The notes under the pieces: generated by a model
Database searches by the model: none
Seen by the model: the letters and a program-made list of their open reading frames with translations, nothing else
What the model was told of the DNA's origin: nothing
Position numbers and translations under genes: made by a program
Part shown: positions 8,828-19,659 of the stretch, piece after piece
How positions within the stretch are numbered: the stretch's first letter is position 1
Layout of the letters: every line of letters begins with the position of its first letter
Assembly (NCBI GenBank): GCA_027078545.1
Contig: JALWXN010000004.1
Location: forward strand, 206,737-270,736
Length of the DNA: 64,000 nucleotides
Direction of reading: 5' to 3'
DNA from: Nitrososphaeria archaeon
Lineage (GTDB): Archaea; Thermoproteota; Nitrososphaeria; Geothermarchaeales; JDFR-13

Positions 8828-10224
8828 TGGCCAGTAGTAGTCTAGCCCCGGGTATCCAGGGGCTCACCAGTGATGTTGAGAGGGTTGCGGAGCGTCTACA
8901 TAGCCATGGGGGGATCATCAACATACTCACCCATTATGATGCGGATGGCCTAGTAGCGGGTGGATTGGTAGCCAGGTTTCTATCCTCCATCGGTAGAGAA
9001 TTCCTGTTGAGGACCACGGTCGACCTTACTGATGACGTCCTATCAGGCTTCCTGGGTCTAGGGGGACGTCTAAACGTCTTTGTAGACCTGGGGTCTGGGG
9101 ATCTCGACAGGATTATCGATATGCGTGGGGATAGGGAGGTAGTGATTATTGACCATCACAAGCTGAGTAGGGAGCCGGATGGCGTCACGATTCTAAATCC
9201 GGAGCTACATGGATTTGACGGCGGCGCTACTGGGTGTGCATCGATCCTCTCAGGCCTCCTGGGGTATCAGCTTACTGGTGATCCATACTTCCTCGGGGTC
9301 TCGTTAGTGGGTGCCGCTGGGGATATGCAGCTGGCCAACCCTGTGGATGTTACTAAGATGGTTCTGGATAAGGCTGTCGAGATGGGTGTAGCGGAGGTTA
9401 GGAAGGATTTCATATTCTTCTCTAGCCATAGCCTCCCTCTCCATAAGGCTATTACATGGAGCTTCAACCCCTACATCCCCCACTTCACGGGTAGGGATGA
9501 TGTTGGTCTGATGCTTGTGAAGAGGTCGGGTATTGATTATGACCCTAGTGAGGGGAGGACGGTTGATAGTCTAAACGACCTTGAGAGGAATAGGCTCCTC
9601 GAGGTTATAGTCCAGTATATAGCTGGCCTCGGGATTAAGGATCTCAGGCCTGGGGATCTCATCCGTAACTTTGTCGTCCTTAGGTTTGAGGAGCATCCAC
9701 TACTTAGGCATGTAGATGAGTTTGCTAATCTGGTTAATACTACTGGGCGGATGGGCGAGGAGCGGCTCGGCCTGCTCCTAGCGTATGGCGTTAGGGGTGG
9801 GGTGGTGGATAGGGCTATAGAGCTGTATATGGAGCGTAGGAGGTTTATCGCGAAGTATCTCGAGATGGCTGACAGGTCTGCGAAGATATATGACGATATG
9901 GTTGCGATCGTGGATCTCAGGGGCCATGACTTCAACCCGAGGTTTAGCGGCACGATCTCAACGATACTGTCTAGGTCGTTGAAGTATCAGGATAAGGTCG
10001 TCATCCTCCTGGCTAGGTCGGAGAGGGGTGTTAAGCTATCTGCTAGGGCGCCTAGACACCTGGTTGAGAGGGGCTTCAACCTGGCGGAGATTATGAGGGA
10101 TCTCTCCAAGAGGTTCTCCGGTATAGGTGGTGGGCATAACGTGGCTGCCGGTGCCACTCTTGAGGGCTCTACAGACACGCTTGTGAAGGAGATTGTGGAG
10201 GCTGTTAAGTCGCGTCTAGGCTAG
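8824..10224 (+). CDS. DHH-family phosphoesterase (archaeal RecJ/GAN-like)
   Basis: THYDADGLVAGG, IIDHHK and C-terminal DHHA1-like 'FSGIGGGHNVAAGA'. Confidence 0.88.
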   Translation: MMASSSLAPGIQGLTSDVERVAERLHSHGGIINILTHYDADGLVAGGLVARFLSSIGREFLLRTTVDLTDDVLSGFLGLGGRLNVFVDLGSGDLDRIIDMRGDREVVIIDHHKLSREPDGVTILNPELHGFDGGATGCASILSGLLGYQLTGDPYFLGVSLVGAAGDMQLANPVDVTKMVLDKAVEMGVAEVRKDFIFFSSHSLPLHKAITWSFNPYIPHFTGRDDVGLMLVKRSGIDYDPSEGRTVDSLNDLERNRLLEVIVQYIAGLGIKDLRPGDLIRNFVVLRFEEHPLLRHVDEFANLVNTTGRMGEERLGLLLAYGVRGGVVDRAIELYMERRRFIAKYLEMADRSAKIYDDMVAIVDLRGHDFNPRFSGTISTILSRSLKYQDKVVILLARSERGVKLSARAPRHLVERGFNLAEIMRDLSKRFSGIGGGHNVAAGATLEGSTDTLVKEIVEAVKSRLG

Positions 10225-10240
10225 TGTTGAGGGTATTGAT

Positions 10241-10465
10241 ATGAAGGTTGAGGTGCTTGTTGAGGGTTTGGTGGATGGAGGGATAATTGCTGATGCCCTG
10301 TCCCCAGATAATTCGGCGGAGGGGTTGGAGATACTGGTCAGTGGTGGGGAGGGATATCTCCACATATCTATAGTGGGTAGGCCCAAGTCTGTGAGGGCTG
10401 CTATGAACGATATATTCCGCTCTCTACACCCCATCCTCGACGAGGAGTGTGTGGGTAGGGGGTAG
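10241..10465 (+). CDS. KEOPS Pcc1-like subunit
   Basis: 74 aa alpha/beta; 'ALSPDNS...VRAAMNDIFRSL'; Pcc1-like pattern. Confidence 0.65.
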   Translation: MKVEVLVEGLVDGGIIADALSPDNSAEGLEILVSGGEGYLHISIVGRPKSVRAAMNDIFRSLHPILDEECVGRG

Positions 10466-10513
10466 GGCCTTTATTAGATATATAGGTCCATAAGTAGACT
10501 AGTTAGCAAGGGT

Positions 10514-11113
10514 GTGGGGAGTATGCCGACTAGGTATGGTGTGAAGAGGGGTAGGAAGAAGGTATATGTAATGGTGAAGGCCCCGGACTTTCTGGGTGGG
10601 AATGACCTATACTACGTCATTGCAAATTCTCCTGAGAACCTTATAGGTAGGAATATCGAGGTCCTCCTCTCCGATCTGACCGGTGACTTCAACCATCAGT
10701 TCATAAAGGTTAAGCTCAAGATCTATGAGGTGAAGGATTCCTATGCCTATACCAGGTATAATGGGCATGAGTACTTCAGGGAGTATGAGAGGTCTCTAAT
10801 CATGAGGGGCACCAGCTATGTAAAGGCTATCAGGGATGTTGAGACGAAGGATGGTGGGCGTTTCCGTGTCAGGGCCAGCGTATTCACGACGAAGAGGATA
10901 ACCAGCTCTAGGAAGAGCGCTATTAGGAAGCAGGTCTTCAAGGTGATTGATAAGTGGGCTGAGGCCTTGGACTCGAAGTCCTTTATAAGGGAGATCTTGA
11001 TGGGTAAGGTGAATGACGAGATCGCCGAGGCTGCTAGGAAGGTCTATCCTATTAGGGAGGGGTCGGGGGTATTCAAGGTAAAGGTTCTCCACTGGCCTGG
11101 GACGCCTATCTAG
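10514..11113 (+). CDS. rps3ae: Ribosomal protein S3Ae
   Basis: FNHQFIKVKLKIYEV; RVRASVFTTKRITSSRKSAIRK. Confidence 0.93.
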   Translation: MGSMPTRYGVKRGRKKVYVMVKAPDFLGGNDLYYVIANSPENLIGRNIEVLLSDLTGDFNHQFIKVKLKIYEVKDSYAYTRYNGHEYFREYERSLIMRGTSYVKAIRDVETKDGGRFRVRASVFTTKRITSSRKSAIRKQVFKVIDKWAEALDSKSFIREILMGKVNDEIAEAARKVYPIREGSGVFKVKVLHWPGTPI

Positions 11114-11134
11114 CTTGTCTAGCTGATAGTTGGC

Positions 11135-12340
11135 TCAGTATACCTGTATAGATACTATGTCCCTGTGTCTCAGGACGTAGTCGGGGGAGACCCTCGTCGT
11201 CTTGCCATATACGTAGCCATATTTTATCCTTTCCCCCAGGTCGGAGTGTATCATATATGCCAGCTCCCTAAGCGTGGTGCCCCTGGGGACTAGATAAGTG
11301 TCTGGTAGGACTCTCCCCTCCCCATCGGTCAGTCGGTTGATATCCTTGACTGGGTAGACAGCTATGTATCCAAGCATGTCTAGAACTACGTGGTCTACAA
11401 GGTTCTGTACACCTGTCCCTCCCCACTCCCCGAATATCTTCTCCCTTATGATGCTTAGTGCCTTCCTCTCCCTATCCGTGAGTTCTCCTGGCTTCAAGAT
11501 ATCGAAGCCTGGCTCTCCTGGTATGTATCTTATCTTCCCCTCTCTATCGAGCGTCTTGAGGAAGTATTCGGATACCGCGCTTATTGGGTGGATCTCTATG
11601 CCCATTGATCTCAGCCTCTCGAGGTTCTCCTTGGAGTGTGGTAGGTCTATCTTGTTCCCAGCTATGGCCATTGGCTTCGCTTCGGAGAGGAGTCTCTCTA
11701 TGAAGGTGTCCATGTTCTCTACTAGTCTGGATAGGTCTTTCAGGCCTAGTGTCTCTATGATGTTGTCTATAGCCTCCTTCCTAACCGCTAGGCCCGATAA
11801 GACCCTGTGTAGCGCCTCTCCAAGCTCGGTCTTGCTATGCTTAACGTCCCTCTCTATAGTCTCATAGTTCTTCTCCAGTATCCCCCTTACCCACATCCTC
11901 AGCTCTCGCTGTATAAACTTGATGTCGTCTAGGGGGTCATACTCGCCTGGCTTTCCAACGTTCCCCTCCATGTCTGTAGCGCCTGAGAGGTCTATGACGT
12001 GGATCCAAGCATCGGCCTCCATGATCTTGGATAGGAACTGGTTGCCCAGTCCCCTGCCTCTCCATGCGTCGGGGACTAGGCCGGCTGTATCGACTATCTT
12101 GATCGGTATGAATCTCCAGCCCTCCCTACATACCGAGTTTACGGGTGTGTCTCTAACCCCGATCTCGCTACATACACATCTTATCTTTACGTATGCTATT
12201 CCCTCGGCCCCCTCTATCGTGGTGAAGGGGTAGTTGCCCGTCTTCTCGGATCCTAGTGTCAGGGCGTTGAACAGGGTCGTCTTTCCCACGTTGGGTTTTC
12301 CGACTATGCCCAGCTTCATGGAGCTAACTGTTTTTATCAT
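11135..12340 (-). CDS. Obg/YchF-type GTPase with TGS domain
   Basis: GIVGKPNVGKTTLFNALT; VDTAGLVPDAWRGRGLGNQFL; C-terminal TGS-like. Confidence 0.93.
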   Translation of the reverse strand: MIKTVSSMKLGIVGKPNVGKTTLFNALTLGSEKTGNYPFTTIEGAEGIAYVKIRCVCSEIGVRDTPVNSVCREGWRFIPIKIVDTAGLVPDAWRGRGLGNQFLSKIMEADAWIHVIDLSGATDMEGNVGKPGEYDPLDDIKFIQRELRMWVRGILEKNYETIERDVKHSKTELGEALHRVLSGLAVRKEAIDNIIETLGLKDLSRLVENMDTFIERLLSEAKPMAIAGNKIDLPHSKENLERLRSMGIEIHPISAVSEYFLKTLDREGKIRYIPGEPGFDILKPGELTDRERKALSIIREKIFGEWGGTGVQNLVDHVVLDMLGYIAVYPVKDINRLTDGEGRVLPDTYLVPRGTTLRELAYMIHSDLGERIKYGYVYGKTTRVSPDYVLRHRDIVSIQVY

Positions 12341-12406
12341 CGGGGGGTTGAATATTTAAGTACTTGTATGTTGATATGGAGAGTCTGAACCGGTGGTGTT
12401 GGAGAT

Positions 12407-12841
12407 ATGTATAAATATATAAATGAGACTTGGAGGCGGCTCTGGTCGGATCCCAAGTATAACCGTTATCTAACCCAGATGCGTATGAAGTGGCGTAGGG
12501 AGCCTGCTATTGTTAGGGTTGAGAGGCCCACTAGGCTTGATAGGGCCCGTGCCCTTGGCTATAGGGCTAAGCAGGGATATGTGGTTGTCCGTGTAAGGGT
12601 TTCTAAGGGTGGGCTCCGTAAGATACCTCCTAAGCTGGGTAGGAGGCAGAAGAGGATGGGTATCTCCAAGATTAAGCGTCAGCTATCTCTCCAGACCATT
12701 GCTGAGCAGAGGGCTAAGAGGAAGTTTAGGAACCTGACTGTGCTTGGGTCCTACTATGTTGGTGAGGATGGTAAGTATAAATGGTTTGAAGTAGTTATGA
12801 GGGATGAGAATCACCCTGCTGTAAAGTCGGTGAGGAGCTAG
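12407..12841 (+). CDS. rpl15e: Ribosomal protein L15e
   Basis: [13 protein letters not shown]...[18 protein letters not shown]. Confidence 0.95.
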   Translation: MYKYINETWRRLWSDPKYNRYLTQMRMKWRREPAIVRVERPTRLDRARALGYRAKQGYVVVRVRVSKGGLRKIPPKLGRRQKRMGISKIKRQLSLQTIAEQRAKRKFRNLTVLGSYYVGEDGKYKWFEVVMRDENHPAVKSVRS

Positions 12842-13800
12842 AACCCCTGCTGTCTAGGCTTCAGCGGCTTGAATAGCTCTCTTAGGAGGACCGTTGCATA
12901 TTCTCCCCGGCCGAGGGTAAACTCAAGAATTGCTTCACCACTCTCCCTGGATAGGCTTATCTCATCTAATATACGTATATAGGTGTTACGCACCCCTCCG
13001 TAGAAGTCGTATCCAGCGTGTCTCAGCATGAAGAAGCGCTTCTTTAGTCTGAGGGCCTTCTCCCTATCCATCCCCAGTAGGTCTTCCAGCTGTGGGGAGG
13101 GTGTGGCGTATCCCACTAGTGGGAGTGTCTGTGGTGGGTTGGCGCCCCTCTTCACGAGGTTGTTGATGGAGAGGTTGAATAGGTATGCCTGTAGGGCCTC
13201 ATATTTTACTCTCTCGAGTCTCGGCGGTGGATCCTTCTTTATGGCCTTGTATCCATGTATATGGTTGTTCCTCGAGTGGCCGAACCTCTGGTAGCCATAG
13301 TAGTTGAGAATCCTCGTCTCTCCCCTGTTTATCAGCCTTATAGTCTCGAGGACATCGTCTAGGTCTTCCCCCGGCGGTATGAGAACCCTTATCCTGAATC
13401 TGTTTCCTATGTGGATATCTTCTGGCTTGTATGTCTCGTCGATCCTCCCTACTAGGGTGTATCCCTCCCTATATATCCTGGTCCTAGAGACTATGTGTAT
13501 CCATGCATCTGAGTATTTATCCTTCCTCCCTATCAGCCTGGCGCCATACTTCTTGATACTCTCCTCCACATCTCTGCTGGAGACTCCCCATGGCTTGAAT
13601 ATTCTGTAGAGGTACCACCCCCTATCGCCGAGCATGTCTCTACGTATTATCTCCTCTACCTGGAAGCTGCCCACTCCGTGTTTTATCCTACATTCTATGT
13701 GCCTGCCTCTAGTGGTGTAGTAGCATAGGCCTATGGCTACATCCTCATTTACATGGCTGCGACGGTACTCCATAGTCACCAGTCTCTCGGCTCTATACAC
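12838..13800 (-). CDS. truD: TruD family tRNA pseudouridine synthase
   Basis: [18 protein letters not shown]. Confidence 0.85.
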   Translation of the reverse strand: MYRAERLVTMEYRRSHVNEDVAIGLCYYTTRGRHIECRIKHGVGSFQVEEIIRRDMLGDRGWYLYRIFKPWGVSSRDVEESIKKYGARLIGRKDKYSDAWIHIVSRTRIYREGYTLVGRIDETYKPEDIHIGNRFRIRVLIPPGEDLDDVLETIRLINRGETRILNYYGYQRFGHSRNNHIHGYKAIKKDPPPRLERVKYEALQAYLFNLSINNLVKRGANPPQTLPLVGYATPSPQLEDLLGMDREKALRLKKRFFMLRHAGYDFYGGVRNTYIRILDEISLSRESGEAILEFTLGRGEYATVLLRELFKPLKPRQQGF

Positions 13801-13801
13801 C

Positions 13802-14152
13802 CTATAGGAGTTTCAAGTCGCCCGTGATCCTGTCGATCAGCTCCTCCTTGTCTGGGCCTATGCCTACACATGTGACGGTCCCTGGCTGTAGCTGTGTGAG
13901 GCCTGCATCCCTGACTATCGATACTATTAATCCGTGTTCGGATGCCTTCTCCGCCTTCTCGAGAAGCTCTGATACGCTCTTCACCTTAAGAACGACCTTC
14001 TTCTGGCCTTCCTGGAGCCATGCCAATGCCTTCTCAGGCCTAGACCTAAGGGTTTTGTAGAAGGAGTCTACCGCTGCGTGTGCCACCTGCGCGGCGAGCT
14101 TCCCCCTACCCATCTCTAGGTCTGTCCTCACTATGATGGCCTGTTTATACAT
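13802..14152 (-). CDS. pth2: Peptidyl-tRNA hydrolase Pth2
   Basis: MYKQAIIVRTDLEMGRGKLAAQVAHAAVDSF; upstream part of the 14383 ORF likely not coding. Confidence 0.93.
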   Translation of the reverse strand: MYKQAIIVRTDLEMGRGKLAAQVAHAAVDSFYKTLRSRPEKALAWLQEGQKKVVLKVKSVSELLEKAEKASEHGLIVSIVRDAGLTQLQPGTVTCVGIGPDKEELIDRITGDLKLL

Positions 14153-14216
14153 CTCCCAATCCCTATACATCACCTGTCGGGGGATAATATTAGGCCTGTG
14201 GGGATGTGTATTGGTG

Positions 14217-15290
14217 ATGAGTGATGACTCCATACCCATCCTAGGCGCCGGCCCGGCAGGGCTCCTAGCAGGTATAGAGCTGGCTAGGAGGGGGTATCGG
14301 ACAGTTATATATGACCCTAAGAGGGTTATCGGCCGTCCCCAGCACTGCACCGGTGTCGTCAGCCCCTCCTTCATAAACTTCACTGGTCTGCCTGGGGAGC
14401 TGATCCTTTCCAGGTTTAGGGGGGTGGTTCTGGAGGTTGCTGGTGAGGTTTTCCACGCCTCTACGACTACGCCTAAGGCATATGCTATTGACAGGGTGGG
14501 CTATGAGGAGTGGCTCTATAGGGTCTATGTGGATCAGGGTGGAGAGGCTAGGCTGGGTACGGGCGCCGCGCCCCAGGGTATCCATATAGACGCTACTGGT
14601 GCCGCCACCTATATCCGGGATGGGGTGGGGGAGACTCTCCCTGCTTTGCAGCTGATCGTGAGGGCCTCATCCCCACTAGAGGATGGCCATGTATTGATAT
14701 GGTGGGATAGGGAGGTTAATCCATACTTCTTCTCATGGATAGTCCCCCTCTCCCATGATAGGTTTAAGGTGGGTACCGCTGGGAGGACTGGGCTATGGAG
14801 GGTTTTGACTAGACTCATGGATGGTAGGCTGGGTAGCTACGAGGTTCTCAGGAGGATGTATGGCTTCGTCGTCCTAGGTGGTCCTAGGGAGCGGTTCAGG
14901 AGTGGTGATAAGATATATATAGGCGACTCGGCTGGCCAGGTTAAGCCCTCTACTGGCGGCGGCTTGATGTACCATGCCCTGGCCGCTAAGATGCTGGCGG
15001 AGAGGATTGGTGGGGCTATGGAGTATTCAGACCTCTTCTACTCCATGCTTGGTAGGGAGATCACACTACAGAAGATCCTCAGGAAGATGTTTCTCCTCAT
15101 GTCTAACGAGGAGACTAGGCAGATCTTCACAGTCCTCTCCCGGAAGGAGGTTCTAAACATGGCGTTGATGTATGGGGATATGGATTTCCACGCCTCTATA
15201 CTGGTTAAGATGGTTATGGATATGGATCTTATGAGGCTTCTAGGGAGGCTTGGTATACGGGTCTTTGCAGAGCTGTTTAGAGGCTTATAA
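14217..15290 (+). CDS. Geranylgeranyl-reductase-like FAD-dependent oxidoreductase
   Basis: ILGAGPAGLLAGIELARRGYRTVIYD; GDSAGQVKPSTGGGL. Confidence 0.82.
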   Translation: MSDDSIPILGAGPAGLLAGIELARRGYRTVIYDPKRVIGRPQHCTGVVSPSFINFTGLPGELILSRFRGVVLEVAGEVFHASTTTPKAYAIDRVGYEEWLYRVYVDQGGEARLGTGAAPQGIHIDATGAATYIRDGVGETLPALQLIVRASSPLEDGHVLIWWDREVNPYFFSWIVPLSHDRFKVGTAGRTGLWRVLTRLMDGRLGSYEVLRRMYGFVVLGGPRERFRSGDKIYIGDSAGQVKPSTGGGLMYHALAAKMLAERIGGAMEYSDLFYSMLGREITLQKILRKMFLLMSNEETRQIFTVLSRKEVLNMALMYGDMDFHASILVKMVMDMDLMRLLGRLGIRVFAELFRGL

Positions 15291-15325
15291 AGACTTTTAT
15301 AGTGGCTATGTATTATGGTGTGGAT

Positions 15326-15511
15326 ATGAGCTTCGAGATAGAGTATGAGCCGCAGAAATGTATATCGTGTAACAAGAACATACTCTACTTCGAGTCATCC
15401 GTATACTTCCCATGCCCCTCCTGTGGAGAGGTAATTATATGGAGATGTGAGAAGTGTAGGAGGTTCGCCAGGGAGTATACATGCCCCAACTGTGGCTTCA
15501 AGGGTCCATAG
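15326..15511 (+). CDS. Zinc-ribbon RNA-binding-like protein (DUF1610 type)
   Basis: Four CxxC pairs: CISC..CPSC..CEKC..CPNC. Confidence 0.8.
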   Translation: MSFEIEYEPQKCISCNKNILYFESSVYFPCPSCGEVIIWRCEKCRRFAREYTCPNCGFKGP

Positions 15512-15521
15512 GTGTATAGGC

Positions 15522-15797
15522 ATGGCCAAGGTTGGCGTTGTATATAGAGTCATGCCTGACAAGCCTGGGAAGGAGGCTCTGGACGGGGTTGTCAGTCGTC
15601 TTAGGGAGGCCTTGTCAAGCATTGGTGTGGAGATACAGGATGTCCAGGTGGAGCCTGTAGCCTTCGGCCTATATAGTGCCAAGATCCTCATAGTGGTGGA
15701 TGAGGAGGATGAGGATATCCTAAACAGGGTTGAGGAGCTGATCCCGAGCGTCGAGGGTATTGGAAGCGTGGAGAACGTGGGTATGACTAGGCTCTAG
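15522..15797 (+). CDS. ef1b: Elongation factor 1-beta
   Basis: MAKVGVVYRVMPD...VEPVAFGLYSAKILIVVDEE; adjacency to zinc ribbon. Confidence 0.92.
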   Translation: MAKVGVVYRVMPDKPGKEALDGVVSRLREALSSIGVEIQDVQVEPVAFGLYSAKILIVVDEEDEDILNRVEELIPSVEGIGSVENVGMTRL

Positions 15798-15927
15798 GGG
15801 TTAGCCGGGCTAGACATATTTTATTTATCAGTGGCCATTACTGTATGCCTCTTGGACATACCTCTCTTTAAATGACTACCAGGGAGTAGAATATTTTTTG
15901 GATATAAACGTGGGGGAGTAGTATAAG

Positions 15928-18096
15928 ATGGAGAGAAAGGTAGAGTTGGTTGTAAAGGATGCATATCCTAGGGATATTGATAGGGGTATAATCAGGATCC
16001 ACAGGCTTGTGATGGAGCGTCTAGGTATACATGAGCGTAGCTCTGTCTTGGTGGAGAAGAAGGGACGTGTAGTTGGCTGGGTTGCCTCGCTGTCCATGGA
16101 GGAGCCGGAGAACATTATAAGGCTCGACGATGAGATGAAGCGTAACCTAGGGGTGACCGATAATGATACTGTGATCGTTAGGCCGGTGAAGCTCTTCCCA
16201 GCCAAGAAGGTTGTCCTAGTCCCGATAGACAGGATCGAGAATATAGATAGGAACTTTGAGAAGACTATCCATAACAGATTGATTAACAGGCCTATACTCA
16301 GGGGGAACATCATAACTATAAAGCTTTTCGGGTCGCCTATCTCGCTGAGGGTGAAGAAGGTCACTCCGGACGTGCCTGTATACATCACGGATACTACCAG
16401 GCTTGTAATTACCAGTGACTTCTCAGAGCAGATCGAGGATACCGAGGTTAGGTACGAGGATATTGGTGGTCTTGAGAAGGAGATTGAGAAGATCAGGGAG
16501 ATGGTTGAACTCCCCCTTAGATTCCCCAAGCTGTTTAAGCACCTAGGTATAGATCCGCCGAAGGGTGTCATCCTATATGGGCCTCCAGGGTGTGGAAAGA
16601 CTCTGCTGGCGAAGGCCGTGGCGAATGAGAGTGAGGCCAGCTTCTTCGCGATAAATGGTCCGGAGATTACTAGTAAGTATTACGGAGAGTCGGAGGCGAA
16701 GCTTAGGGAGATATTCAGGAAGGCTGAGGAGAATGCCCCCTCAATAATATTCATTGATGAGTTGGACTCGATAGCGCCTAAGAGGGAGGATGTATCTGGC
16801 GAGGCTGAGAAGAGGGTTGTGGCCCAGCTCCTGACGCTGATGGATGGTTTGAAGGGTAGGGGGCAGGTAATCGTCATAGGAGCCACTAATAGGATCGACG
16901 CTATAGACCCTGCCCTTAGGAGGCCTGGTAGGTTTGATAGGGAGATTGAGATACGTATACCTGATGAGAAGGGGCGTTACGAGATATTCAAGATACATAC
17001 TAGGGGTATGCCCCTGGCTGATGATGTGGATATCCGTAAGCTCGCCAGTATAACGCATGGATATACTGGTGCCGATATCCAGGCTATCTGCCGTGAAGCT
17101 GCTATGAAGGCCTTGAAGAGGAATCTGCCGCTGATTGAGGAGTATTCAGATACTGGTGAGATACCTGATGAGGTGCTGAGTAAGATCCAGGTGACGATGA
17201 AGGACTTTATCGACGCGTATAAGGAGATAGTGCCGACAGCTCTTAGGGAGGTTGAGGTCTCGATACCTAAGATAACCTGGGACGATATCGGTGGGCTGAA
17301 AGAGGTTAAGAGGATGTTGAAGGAGAATGTGGAGTGGCCCCTGAAGTATCCAGATAAGTTTAAGAAGCTGGGTATTGATCCGCCTAAGGGTATCCTGCTC
17401 TATGGCCCGCCAGGCACTGGTAAGACCTTGTTGGCCCAGGCGATAGCCAGCGAGACGAATATGAACTTCATCGTTGTTAAGGGCCCGGAGCTCCTGAGTA
17501 AGTGGGTCGGCGAGTCTGAGAAGGGTATTAGGAAGGTGTTTAAGAGGGCTAGGGACGCAGCTCCTTCAATCATATTCTTCGATGAGATTGAGGCGTTGGT
17601 GCCTATGAGGGGTAGCGACGCTGGCTCTAGGGTTACGGATAGGGTTATTAGCCAGTTCCTCACGGAGCTGGATGGTATAACGAGGCTTGAAGATGTTATC
17701 GTGATAGGGGCTACCAATAGGCCGGACATGATTGATCAGGCTCTGCTTAGGCCTGGTAGGATAGACCTCATGATATATGTCCCGCCTCCCAACAAGGAGG
17801 ATAGGTATAGTATATTGAAGATCCACACAGCCAATGTCCCGTTGGATGAGGATGTCTCGCTCTATGAGATTGCTGAGGCTACCGAGTTCTACTCAGGTGC
17901 AGATCTAAAGGCGCTGGTCAGGGAGGCCGCCCTCACTGCTCTTAGGGAGGGTAGGGAGGTAGTGAAGCATAGCGACTTCCTGAAGGCTATGGAGAGGGTG
18001 CCGCCATCCCTTAATGAGAGTATTATAGAGTGGTATGAGAACTACGGGAAGGCGATCTATAAGAAGCAGATGAGGCTGCCCGCGGCATTCACGTAG
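15928..18096 (+). CDS. Cdc48/VAT-type AAA ATPase (two AAA domains)
   Basis: [17 protein letters not shown] and [18 protein letters not shown]-terminal VAT-like domain. Confidence 0.97.
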   Translation: MERKVELVVKDAYPRDIDRGIIRIHRLVMERLGIHERSSVLVEKKGRVVGWVASLSMEEPENIIRLDDEMKRNLGVTDNDTVIVRPVKLFPAKKVVLVPIDRIENIDRNFEKTIHNRLINRPILRGNIITIKLFGSPISLRVKKVTPDVPVYITDTTRLVITSDFSEQIEDTEVRYEDIGGLEKEIEKIREMVELPLRFPKLFKHLGIDPPKGVILYGPPGCGKTLLAKAVANESEASFFAINGPEITSKYYGESEAKLREIFRKAEENAPSIIFIDELDSIAPKREDVSGEAEKRVVAQLLTLMDGLKGRGQVIVIGATNRIDAIDPALRRPGRFDREIEIRIPDEKGRYEIFKIHTRGMPLADDVDIRKLASITHGYTGADIQAICREAAMKALKRNLPLIEEYSDTGEIPDEVLSKIQVTMKDFIDAYKEIVPTALREVEVSIPKITWDDIGGLKEVKRMLKENVEWPLKYPDKFKKLGIDPPKGILLYGPPGTGKTLLAQAIASETNMNFIVVKGPELLSKWVGESEKGIRKVFKRARDAAPSIIFFDEIEALVPMRGSDAGSRVTDRVISQFLTELDGITRLEDVIVIGATNRPDMIDQALLRPGRIDLMIYVPPPNKEDRYSILKIHTANVPLDEDVSLYEIAEATEFYSGADLKALVREAALTALREGREVVKHSDFLKAMERVPPSLNESIIEWYENYGKAIYKKQMRLPAAFT

Positions 18097-18107
18097 CATG
18101 GGTAGAT

Positions 18108-18380
18108 ATGATGTCGAACGACTATTGGCATGGTAGGCCGGTGACTAACACGGTCTACCAGGAGCTTAGGAGGATGTTTAGGGAGCTGGCTAAGGGTAGG
18201 GAGGAGGCTAATGAGAAGATTGTTATCCAGTATGACTCCTTCATATACTATATGAGGGATGCCTACCCCAACATCAGTGAGGAGGAGATTAGGAAGGCTC
18301 TGCTCAGGCTTGAGCTCTGGGGGAAGATTAGTGTCGAGAATAATGGTAATACACTGGAGATCCGTCTCCTGGAGGAGTGA
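18108..18380 (+). CDS. Small winged-helix-like conserved hypothetical
   Basis: 90 aa between Cdc48 and FEN1; predicted helical 'ISEEEIRKALLRLELWGKISVENNGNTLEIRL'. Confidence 0.6.
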   Translation: MMSNDYWHGRPVTNTVYQELRRMFRELAKGREEANEKIVIQYDSFIYYMRDAYPNISEEEIRKALLRLELWGKISVENNGNTLEIRLLEE

Positions 18381-18389
18381 GGTGGTGGG

Positions 18390-19409
18390 ATGGGGGTCAA
18401 CGTAGCACCCCTCATATCGGAGTATAAGGAGAAGACTGATTTCCCTAGGCTGAGGGGCTGGGTAATAGTTATCGATGGCTTCAACACCCTCTACCAGTTC
18501 TTAACGACTATAAGGGATAAGACTGGCCGTCCACTTAGGGATAGCAGTGGAAGGGTGACTAGTCATCTAAGCGGCCTCTTCTACCGGAATGTAAACCTAC
18601 TTAAGTTCGGGATTAAGCCCGCCTATGTGTTCGACGGCCCACCGCCCCGTCTAAAGATGCTTGAGCTTGAGAGGCGTAACAAGATCAAGGCTGAGAGTAG
18701 GCAGAAGTTTGAGGAGGCCCTTGCTAGGAAGGATTTCGAGGCGGCTAGAAAATATGCAGCCATGGCTGCACAGCTGGAGGAGTATATGGTCACAGATGCG
18801 AAGGAGCTGTTGAGGTTGATGGGTATACCCGTCATTGATGCTCCGCAGGAGGGTGAGGCCCAGGCGGCCTATATAGCGATGAAGGGTGATGCCGATGCTG
18901 TGGGGTCTCAGGACTACGACTCACTCCTCTTCGGAGCCCCCAAGGTAGTCAGGAATATAACGTTGACCGGAACCGTGAAGTATCCTAGTAAAGGTATAGA
19001 GGTGAGGATGGAGCCTGAGGTCATAAAGCTGGACAAGGTTCTTGATAAGCTTGGGATTACTAGGCAGCAGCTGGTGGATATCGCCATCCTGATAGGGACG
19101 GATTATAACGAGGGTGTCAGGGGGATAGGGCCTAAGAAGGCGTATGACCTTGTGAGGAGGTATGGCAGTATAGAGAACATACCCGATGTGAGGGGGAAGC
19201 TGGATATGGATCTGGTGAGGGAGGTTAGGAAGATATTCCTCTCCCCTGAGGTGACGGATGAGTATGACCTTACCTTCAGTACACCGGATTATGAGGGGAT
19301 AATGCGTTTCCTCTGTGATGAGCATGACTTTAGTAGGGAGCGTGTGAAGAAGGCCCTTGACGAGCTTAGGAAGGCCCTATCGGTTAAGAGTCTCGACCAG
19401 TGGTTCTAA
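18390..19409 (+). CDS. fen: Flap endonuclease FEN1
   Basis: PAYVFDGPPPRLK; APQEGEAQAAYIA; IGTDYNEGVRGIGPKKA; C-terminal PIP-like LDQWF. Confidence 0.96.
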   Translation: MGVNVAPLISEYKEKTDFPRLRGWVIVIDGFNTLYQFLTTIRDKTGRPLRDSSGRVTSHLSGLFYRNVNLLKFGIKPAYVFDGPPPRLKMLELERRNKIKAESRQKFEEALARKDFEAARKYAAMAAQLEEYMVTDAKELLRLMGIPVIDAPQEGEAQAAYIAMKGDADAVGSQDYDSLLFGAPKVVRNITLTGTVKYPSKGIEVRMEPEVIKLDKVLDKLGITRQQLVDIAILIGTDYNEGVRGIGPKKAYDLVRRYGSIENIPDVRGKLDMDLVREVRKIFLSPEVTDEYDLTFSTPDYEGIMRFLCDEHDFSRERVKKALDELRKALSVKSLDQWF

Positions 19410-19459
19410 TAAGCTCCAAATCTTTAATTAGGGTCTATTCTAATGAAATATGGTGGTGT

Positions 19460-19536
<77 letters not shown>

Positions 19537-19550
19537 AACTCTTCTTAGGA

Positions 19551-19644
19551 GGGGCCGTGGTGTAGCTTGGCTAGAACCGAGTTTGGTGGCCAGCATGCGG
19601 GCCTCGGGAGCCCGTGGTCGCCGGTTCAAATCCGGCCGGCCCCA
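19551..19644 (+). tRNA. tRNA-Pro (CGG) with 19-nt D-arm intron (about 19575-19593)
   Basis: Exons identical to tRNA-Pro(TGG) at 23702-23775 except anticodon base 34; AACCGAGTTTGGTGGCCAG inserted in D-arm. Confidence 0.88.
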
Positions 19645-19659
19645 CCTGAAGATGCCTGG

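Noticed and set aside
14153-14383. N-terminal extension of the Pth2 ORF
   Set aside because: Extension overlaps the divergent FAD protein start; conserved Pth2 begins at MYKQAIIVRTDL.
15876-16571. 231-aa minus-strand ORF
   Set aside because: Fully antisense to Cdc48; composition mirrors the sense codons, with no recognisable domain.
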